From an uncultured Oscillospiraceae bacterium (GTDB lineage: Bacteria; Bacillota; Clostridia; Oscillospirales; Oscillospiraceae): 9,633 nt of DNA. Positions 3,629 to 9,633 of the stretch are shown piece by piece. The translations under genes were made by a program, and so were the position numbers. The first letter of the stretch is position 1, and the number at the start of each line of letters is the position of its first letter. Under the pieces are notes generated by a model that was given only the letters and a program-made list of their open reading frames with translations, had not been told where the DNA came from and did no database searches. The stretch spans positions 1 through 9,633 of the forward strand of contig CAJUPS010000109.1 in the NCBI GenBank assembly GCA_910588045.1. The letters are read 5' to 3'.

Positions 3629-6600
3629 ATGAAGATTTATCACTACCTGCGCAAACGCGGACTTGCGCTGTTCATGGCCTTGGTCTTGTGCTTGAGCCTC
3701 CTGCCCGCACAGGCGATGGCGGAAGCACTCCCGGTGGGGAAAACTGGAAGTGGTCAGACGCAGGACGAGTGGACGCTGCTGACTGTGGAGCAGATTAAAA
3801 CTGCGCTGAACTCGGCAGACGAAAATCCCAGCTTTACAGCCGTCCAGCTGCTTAATGCTGAGATAGACGGCCGGAAGGTGACTGCGCTGGGCACCAGCAA
3901 TGCAATCAGCCAAAAGCCGGATGGGGAAATGTCTGAAGAGGAACTTGCACAGACCTTCTCCGTTTCCTCTGATGGCATCATCACCACGATGGCCCCAGCG
4001 ACACAGCAACCGGAAACCACCACCTACATCGTAACCTACACGGACGGTGCGGATGGAGCGGCTTTCATGGCCCAGACTGCTACGGTCAATGCGGGTGATG
4101 TCACTCCTACGTTCAACGGTGCGCCCACCCGCGAGGGGTATACTTTCTCTGGCTGGAACCCTGTGGTTGCGGAAATCGTTACCGGCAACGCAACATATGT
4201 TGCCCAGTGGACGGAGAACCAGCCTGCCACCTACACCGTGACCTACACGGACGGCGTGGATGGAGCGGCTTTCACAGCCCAGACCGCTACGGCCAATGCT
4301 GGTGATGGCACTCCAGCGTTCGATGGCACTCCCACCCGCGAGGGCTACACCTTCACTGGTTGGAACCCTGCGGTTGCGGAAACCGTCACCGCTGATGTAA
4401 CCTACACCGCTCAGTGGACAGCGATTCCCTCCCCCAGTGAGGAAGACGATAGCAGCCCGAACACCGTCCTGCCCAATGAGCAGCCGGTCGACCAGGAGAA
4501 CCCTGCTTCCCAGCCCTCGGCAGTACCTGTGGAAGAGGAACCGCAGGTTACTGAGCCGCTCGAGGTTCTCTCCGCAAGCAGTGGCCCGGAACTGACGCCG
4601 TTTTACCTTTGGGCGAAGTTTGCGCCGGTGGAGAATATCCCCGGCAAGAGAACAGGAAAGCCAGCGATTACGCAGGTTGCGGTCACAGACGTGAATGGCG
4701 AGACAACAGACCTTGTGCAAGACACGGGAAGCAGCATTGACATTCTCTGGAATAAGACTGTCACCATGCAGGTTGTAGTGCAATTTGACCAGAACGACAT
4801 AGAGTCGGAGAAGAGCCTTCAGTTCGAGTTCCAACCCGGCATCCGGGCCAAGGTAGAGACAGACCTCCAGACGCTGGAGGCCCTTGACCCCGATAAGATG
4901 AAAGAGGCTGAGAGCGTTGACATCGCCAAGAAGGAATCGCCTCTAAAGAGTACCCAGGACCCGGCGGATTGGGGCGGTTATAAGAACATCTCCGGGCAGG
5001 CAATGACTCTATGGCTGAAGAATGACGCTTCCCACGCCACGGGCCGGGTCTCCCTTGAGCTTACCCTGGAGGTGGACAAAACGCTCTGGGATCAGCGCAA
5101 CAACTGGACCGTGCCCGATGCGGTACAGATTTCCGCCATCGAGGGTACGGAATCCGCTGTATTTACAGCTAATGCAAGGGCCACCACCGCAAACGGGAAC
5201 GATGTAGTGCCCACTCTTTACTGTGGTTCTTCCAACGAGTCCGTTCCTATGGTGGAGGAGCAGGAATTTACTATGCGGGGCAACAATCTACTGTTCGCAA
5301 ACGTCGCAGGCAGTTGCTCCCGCAAAGGGAATTTCTGTGAGGAATTTTCGGCTAAGGTCTATTTTCCCTTCATTGAAACCAATGGGGAGAAAATGTATGC
5401 GGAGTACGACCACTGTGTTATTAAGGACTCTTCGACCTCTGGACCGACAGTTGGGGACAGTCAGGAGGATGAGGACGGCTACAGATATGTTGTGCTGACA
5501 TGGCAGAACGTTTACCAGGCCGACGAGGGGATCCGTATAGCTCCCTATTTCAAGTGGCCATCGGGATCCCTTACGGGCGCCACGAATGGGCAACGGGTTT
5601 TCTATAAGTATCCGGATCTGACCGGCAAGTATAAATACAGCGAAGATGCCTGGACAGTCTCAGCGAACGGTTACAAAAATAAACCTTACACTATCCCGTT
5701 CAATCTCTCCAATGAATCATCGTTTGTACTTGGTGATAACTCCGTGGACAGATATAACTGGTACGCGAAAAATCAGAGCCTGGTTTACGATTTGGGGGGA
5801 TTCATCTTCCAGAATAAAGGCCTGGCAGTGAGCGGCCCGCAGATGCTGGAGTTCGCCTATGGTGCGAATAATCAGGTCAGTGTGGTGCGGCAGAATATTC
5901 CGGTCAGTGTGTCGCCGACAGAGGATAACCCTCTCCAGATCTGGTATAGATCAAACAAACAGACAGAGTGGAAAGCGGTCGATATGACAAAGGTTTCGGT
6001 GAGCGGTTTCGGCGTCCAGTTTACCAGAGAACTGGTGGGTATAACTGACCAGGACGAATATCTGACCGGAATCCGTGCGCGTGTCCCGGGGTGCGGAGCA
6101 AATTGCAGTCAGACGACAGGGTACTCCCCTGAGAGCGGACTGGCGACTACCGTCTTTGGCAAGATGCTGACAGCAGACAAAGATGAGCTGCAAGAGTGGG
6201 CCACTATGACTATAACGGACATGGCAGGGTATGAGTTAGATGATAACACCGGTACGCTGACGGCAAAAGAAGGCGAAACGCCGAAGACCGGCCTCACATC
6301 TTCCCTTACCTTGAAGCGGCCGGAGAAACCTATTGTTGGCTATACCAACAGCAGCGACCCGCGCGGGCTTGGCTTTAGCGGCGAATTTACAGGAGTGACG
6401 CAGTTAAAGGCAGGCGTCCCTTGTACATATTCCGCTAAATTAAGAATGAACGGCTATCCTTACGGAAACAGTATGTACACTGAGAACCCGCAATTCACTG
6501 TGACACTGCCGAAAAATGTTACGTTGAACGGCGATGCTACGATAGAGCTCATAGATAATGCTGGGCTCAACATCGGCAGGGATGAGCCGACATGTACGGT

Positions 6601-9600
6601 TGGGCCTCCCGCTACTCTCGAAGATGGCCGTACCCAATATATCATCACGACAGAGAATCTCGGCGTCGGTTTCCGCGGCATAGACGTGACGAAGGATGCC
6701 CACGTCAAGCTGAACCTGTCGCTGAACATTGGAATGGGCAGCCAGCTGGAGCCACTGGACATGAGCCAGTGCCTGTCTCTCACGCTGACCGATCCGGACA
6801 CTGGCGAGCCGATTGTAGACCCGAAGAAGTATCCGCGTCAGGTCTCGGGGACGGGCAACTCCACCGCTGCCATTACCATCCTGAGCGCCCCCGAGGCTCT
6901 GATGATGATAGAAGGCACGGGGAACGGTACAGTTCTGAAGCCCAATGAGCGGCAGAGCGTCAGCAGGACACAGACCGACTTCACGGTCAGCTTCTCTACC
7001 TGGAACAACGCGAAGCGGGCGGTGCAGAATAAGAACGATCTGGCTCTCTTTGTGTATTACATCCCGGTTCCCAAGCAGGGCGACTCAAACGCGTACAGCA
7101 ACGCGGCGTTCGGCCTGAACCTGAAAGCTGTGACACTGGACGGGAACAGTGGGAAGATCAATGTTTCCGTCACGGACGGTGACCTGGAGAGTGCTACTTG
7201 GACACCGCTGCCCGAGGAAAACACCGATAGTCTGCACGATGTCAAGTGGATCAGGGTCACTGCAACGGAGGCCATTGAGCCGGGGGAGACATCCGAGATT
7301 AAAGTGACCTACAGCGTCGACAAACCCGAGGAACTGAAGAAGGGTCAGGTCATACAGTTCAATGCGCGTGGCACAGCCGTTTTCCCGGCGGGCGGCGGCC
7401 TTAGCACGCTGGCAATGTCCACCAACGCTGTGTTCGTAGACGTGGCTACCGCAGACTACGCGGTGGAATACTACTATGATGGTGCGAAGGGTACTGCGCC
7501 CGAGGGCAGTAGCACCGGCGGTACGGTCGTTGTGGGCAATGGCGCCAACGTGGAATTGCCGAAAGATGCTGCATACAAGGGCAAGCAGTATGCGCTGGTT
7601 CACCATGAGGTTGTGGAAGCCACGGCAAATGGACTGCGAAAGGCCGGAGCGCGGACCAATGTGACGATTGATCCGATGACCTCGAACAAGGTCCTGAAAG
7701 CGTACTACATGAGTGACGCCGATCCCTCCGATCCCACCAAGCCTGGTGACGGCATTCCTGACAAGTATCAGCGCACCGTGACTTATACGGTCCAGAATGG
7801 TACATGGAATGAGGATGCAAGTGGATTCTTCACGAAGAAGGGCCCCGATCTGGTCAAAGTATATAATCTGTATGCACGGCCAGAAAATGGAAACTGGGCC
7901 ATGGAGGAGAGCCAGCTTACGAGGCTGAATCCCACGCTGGAACAGATTCCGGAGAGCACGGCGAGCACTGGTTATCGTGGCGGCAGCTGGTCCGGCACTA
8001 CGCCTATAGCTGAAACTCTTGTCACGGCAGATGTGACCTACGCCTATTCCTACACCGGCTACTACACCACAAAGGTCAGCTACTACAAGCTGAACGATAG
8101 CGGTGAGGCTGAAGCCTGGACAGGGAAAGAGGCCGTTAGTAAGGACTGGGACATTAACGAGGGTTATGAGTGCGATACTCTGAACTCCCAAATCGCCGAT
8201 AATTCTGGCACCTATGTCCTGTACAACGTCGAGGGCAGTCTGAGCGAGACTTCGATGCCTGCGGGCACGCAGCCGGGCGATACCATTGAGATTAAGGCTG
8301 TTTATGCGAAAGCTAGTAGCACAGATGAGAACGGCAATCCTGTCCCCGATTATCTTCGGAGAACCGTGACCTTTACGGTTGAGGGAGGAACCTGGACCGG
8401 TGAGACTGCAACCACCATCACAAGGGTCTACGTTCTGGGTACTAAGAATCCCAACAACACCTGGACGCAAGACCTGAACAAGACGCTTGGCAACACGATC
8501 CCCACGGGTCAGCCCACGGACAATACTTATGAGCCCAAGGGTGATAATGATGGCTGGTCGCCTGCAAAGCCCACATTTGACACGCTGGTTACTGCGCAGG
8601 CAGAGTACACCCTGACATATGAGAAGAAGACGGCCAATCTGACCTTTGATCTCAATGGCGGCCAGAGGCTCATGCAGGGTGAGAATGAAGTCACACAGCC
8701 AGTTCCCTCCGATGTGGGCGCGGCTGTCCAACTGAGCGGCTACACGGCAACCGGCCACACGGACAAGGATGGCGTTGCGGTCGTATTTGCTGGCTGGAGC
8801 AAAACAAAGAATACCATTATCTATGGCAAGGGCGACGAAAAGCCGGACCTCATCAAAGAGATTAAGATGACTGAGGACCAGACCGTGTATGCCGTCTGGA
8901 GCCTGGACAGCGATGGAAACGGCCAGCCTGATGTCAACGAGACCTGGTATTTGTATACCATCACGTATCATTACACTGATGCACTTGGCAACGAGGTTAG
9001 TAACGTGGAGGTATCCGACCTTCCCCAGGGCGGTTCGGGCACCATGGCTGCAACTATCTCACTGAATATTCCTGACGTCGTGAATGCCACTGCTCCAGGA
9101 AACGGGCCTAAGAAGTACGCGCTGACAAAAGTTACCGGGAACGGAATAGAACTGACCGAGAGTAACGGAACCTACTCCTACACCATTGCGGCAAAGGATA
9201 ACCAGATTGATGTCTACTACGCTTCCAGTGACTGGAGTGAAAATGGCAATACTCCCGACAGCGGCCGGGTGAGGGTTATCTTCAATGCCGGAGAGTATGG
9301 TAGGTTTGCTGAGAGTGAGACAGGTGTCTACATTGTTGACCCGAAAGGGAGCAACCCCATCATCAGTCCATCTATCACCACGGATGATGTGTATGAGCTG
9401 GAGAAGTGGACTGCAACGTCCGACCAGGGTGACTGGAGCTATAACGAGACCAGTAACACGGTCAGCATTACTCCCAACACTCTGCAAGCCGGTCACACGT
9501 ACACCTTCACCGCGCAGTACAAGGTGAACGAGGAGAGCGAGACCATCAAGACCTCGCTGGATGCTGCGCTTACGGTTAAGTGTTGGCTGGCAAAAACAGG

Positions 9601-9633
9601 GAGAAAGGGACGGCAAAATAAAATAGGAGGAAC
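3629..9633 (+). CDS. Giant secreted surface protein with InlB-like and alternating modules (3' end open)
   Basis: Probable adhesin or cell-surface filament protein; 2001 codons read without a stop to the right edge. Start: ATG at 3629 after AAAGGAAG, then a clear signal peptide (MKIYHYLRKRG, hydrophobic core to LLPAQAMA, cleavage near residue 31). Domains: residues 132-194 and 201-263 are tandem InlB/Flg_new repeats (REGYTFSGWNP, YVAQW). Residues 264-310 are a Pro/Glu/Ser linker. Residues 311-1270 are a long, mostly beta-like region with nine scattered cysteines (532-1048) that I cannot assign. From about 1277, MucBP-like units starting with a YYY/SYY/YHY strand alternate with TVTYTVxNGTW-type units, split by Asp-rich separators at about 1363, 1566, 1760 and 1868. 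A third InlB-like unit is at about 1668-1758. No sortase signal is seen. Its leader carries c-di-GMP riboswitch sequence, so expression likely tracks c-di-GMP. Exact role unknown. Confidence 0.88.
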   Translation, partial: MKIYHYLRKRGLALFMALVLCLSLLPAQAMAEALPVGKTGSGQTQDEWTLLTVEQIKTALNSADENPSFTAVQLLNAEIDGRKVTALGTSNAISQKPDGEMSEEELAQTFSVSSDGIITTMAPATQQPETTTYIVTYTDGADGAAFMAQTATVNAGDVTPTFNGAPTREGYTFSGWNPVVAEIVTGNATYVAQWTENQPATYTVTYTDGVDGAAFTAQTATANAGDGTPAFDGTPTREGYTFTGWNPAVAETVTADVTYTAQWTAIPSPSEEDDSSPNTVLPNEQPVDQENPASQPSAVPVEEEPQVTEPLEVLSASSGPELTPFYLWAKFAPVENIPGKRTGKPAITQVAVTDVNGETTDLVQDTGSSIDILWNKTVTMQVVVQFDQNDIESEKSLQFEFQPGIRAKVETDLQTLEALDPDKMKEAESVDIAKKESPLKSTQDPADWGGYKNISGQAMTLWLKNDASHATGRVSLELTLEVDKTLWDQRNNWTVPDAVQISAIEGTESAVFTANARATTANGNDVVPTLYCGSSNESVPMVEEQEFTMRGNNLLFANVAGSCSRKGNFCEEFSAKVYFPFIETNGEKMYAEYDHCVIKDSSTSGPTVGDSQEDEDGYRYVVLTWQNVYQADEGIRIAPYFKWPSGSLTGATNGQRVFYKYPDLTGKYKYSEDAWTVSANGYKNKPYTIPFNLSNESSFVLGDNSVDRYNWYAKNQSLVYDLGGFIFQNKGLAVSGPQMLEFAYGANNQVSVVRQNIPVSVSPTEDNPLQIWYRSNKQTEWKAVDMTKVSVSGFGVQFTRELVGITDQDEYLTGIRARVPGCGANCSQTTGYSPESGLATTVFGKMLTADKDELQEWATMTITDMAGYELDDNTGTLTAKEGETPKTGLTSSLTLKRPEKPIVGYTNSSDPRGLGFSGEFTGVTQLKAGVPCTYSAKLRMNGYPYGNSMYTENPQFTVTLPKNVTLNGDATIELIDNAGLNIGRDEPTCTVGPPATLEDGRTQYIITTENLGVGFRGIDVTKDAHVKLNLSLNIGMGSQLEPLDMSQCLSLTLTDPDTGEPIVDPKKYPRQVSGTGNSTAAITILSAPEALMMIEGTGNGTVLKPNERQSVSRTQTDFTVSFSTWNNAKRAVQNKNDLALFVYYIPVPKQGDSNAYSNAAFGLNLKAVTLDGNSGKINVSVTDGDLESATWTPLPEENTDSLHDVKWIRVTATEAIEPGETSEIKVTYSVDKPEELKKGQVIQFNARGTAVFPAGGGLSTLAMSTNAVFVDVATADYAVEYYYDGAKGTAPEGSSTGGTVVVGNGANVELPKDAAYKGKQYALVHHEVVEATANGLRKAGARTNVTIDPMTSNKVLKAYYMSDADPSDPTKPGDGIPDKYQRTVTYTVQNGTWNEDASGFFTKKGPDLVKVYNLYARPENGNWAMEESQLTRLNPTLEQIPESTASTGYRGGSWSGTTPIAETLVTADVTYAYSYTGYYTTKVSYYKLNDSGEAEAWTGKEAVSKDWDINEGYECDTLNSQIADNSGTYVLYNVEGSLSETSMPAGTQPGDTIEIKAVYAKASSTDENGNPVPDYLRRTVTFTVEGGTWTGETATTITRVYVLGTKNPNNTWTQDLNKTLGNTIPTGQPTDNTYEPKGDNDGWSPAKPTFDTLVTAQAEYTLTYEKKTANLTFDLNGGQRLMQGENEVTQPVPSDVGAAVQLSGYTATGHTDKDGVAVVFAGWSKTKNTIIYGKGDEKPDLIKEIKMTEDQTVYAVWSLDSDGNGQPDVNETWYLYTITYHYTDALGNEVSNVEVSDLPQGGSGTMAATISLNIPDVVNATAPGNGPKKYALTKVTGNGIELTESNGTYSYTIAAKDNQIDVYYASSDWSENGNTPDSGRVRVIFNAGEYGRFAESETGVYIVDPKGSNPIISPSITTDDVYELEKWTATSDQGDWSYNETSNTVSITPNTLQAGHTYTFTAQYKVNEESETIKTSLDAALTVKCWLAKTGRKGRQNKIGG
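4022..4420 (+). repeat. Tandem 207-bp coding repeat (two InlB-like units)
   Basis: Two head-to-tail copies begin at 4022 and 4229. Long stretches are nearly identical (for example around ACCTACACGGACGG and CCACCCGCGAGGG), with mostly third-position and a few coding changes. Each unit encodes about 69 residues ending in the AQW strand. The high DNA similarity suggests recent duplication and a place where copy number could vary. Confidence 0.8.
9625..9630 (+). promoter_or_regulatory. Possible ribosome binding site for a gene beyond the right edge
   Basis: AGGAGG in an A-rich context (AAAATAGGAGGAAC) ends 3 bases from the edge and looks like a Shine-Dalgarno sequence. If so, the surface-protein gene should end near here, although its frame is still open at the last base. 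Confidence 0.3.

Noticed and set aside
3551..4834. Minus-strand open frame of 427 codons
   Set aside because: It is antisense to the riboswitch 3' end and the adhesin start; its internal repetition only mirrors the InlB-like repeats of the other strand.
7085..8971. Long minus-strand open frame of 628 codons
   Set aside because: It lies wholly antisense to the surface-protein gene, its product has no recognisable domain or repeat, and the plus-strand frame has a signal peptide, known repeats and a ribosome binding site. It is a by-product of GC-rich codon use.
9590..9604. LAKTG near the right edge as a sortase signal
   Set aside because: It is not followed by a hydrophobic segment within the visible sequence, and LAxTG is not the usual clostridial motif; likely chance.
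9059..9616. Minus-strand open frame of 185 codons
   Set aside because: Antisense shadow of the adhesin modules with no family features.
1..9633. tRNA, rRNA or CRISPR arrays
   Set aside because: No cloverleaf-like sequence, rRNA segment or regularly spaced short repeat was seen on either strand.

Overview
The window looks like an accessory or regulatory stretch of a motile, GC-rich Gram-positive anaerobe of the class Clostridia (order Eubacteriales, perhaps Oscillospiraceae or Lachnospiraceae). Reasons: a clostridial-type flagellin beside csrA, strong AGGAGG-type ribosome binding sites, an AP2-domain protein with a Cys-rich N-terminus typical of Firmicutes, c-di-GMP-I riboswitch sequence, and a large secreted protein with InlB/Flg_new-type repeats. 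The genus cannot be fixed from sequence alone.

Left arm (1-1138, minus strand, read right to left): a small protein made of the DNA-binding tail of a serine recombinase without its catalytic domain, then csrA, then the 5' part of a flagellin gene that runs off the left edge. The flagellin leader has a hairpin presenting AGGATG in its loop, the classic CsrA target. Upstream of the recombinase-tail gene lie three GTATAC-centred palindromes (1183-1359).

Centre (1424-3157, plus strand): a bidirectional terminator hairpin, a complete tyrosine recombinase, then a 240-bp cassette bounded by 19-bp inverted repeats (2435-2453 and 2656-2674). The cassette contains a near-perfect extended -10 promoter pointing left and a large bidirectional terminator. 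This is the anatomy of an invertible promoter switch, seen here in the OFF orientation for the AP2-domain gene just to its right. Flipping would place the promoter about 60 nt upstream of that gene's start codon.

Right arm (3158-9633, plus strand): a 471-nt leader holding one very clear c-di-GMP-I aptamer, a possible attenuator hairpin sharing bases with it, and a second, more divergent c-di-GMP-I-like aptamer. It precedes a giant secreted surface protein (more than 2001 residues, open at the right edge) with a signal peptide, two tandem InlB-like repeats, a long central region and alternating modules split by Asp/Gly/Asn-Pro-Asp separators.

Working model (inference): the locus couples opposite lifestyles. 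CsrA represses flagellin translation on one side. On the other, adhesin expression is gated by c-di-GMP through tandem riboswitches, and possibly also by the orientation of a recombinase-controlled promoter, since no convincing terminator separates the AP2 gene from the adhesin leader.
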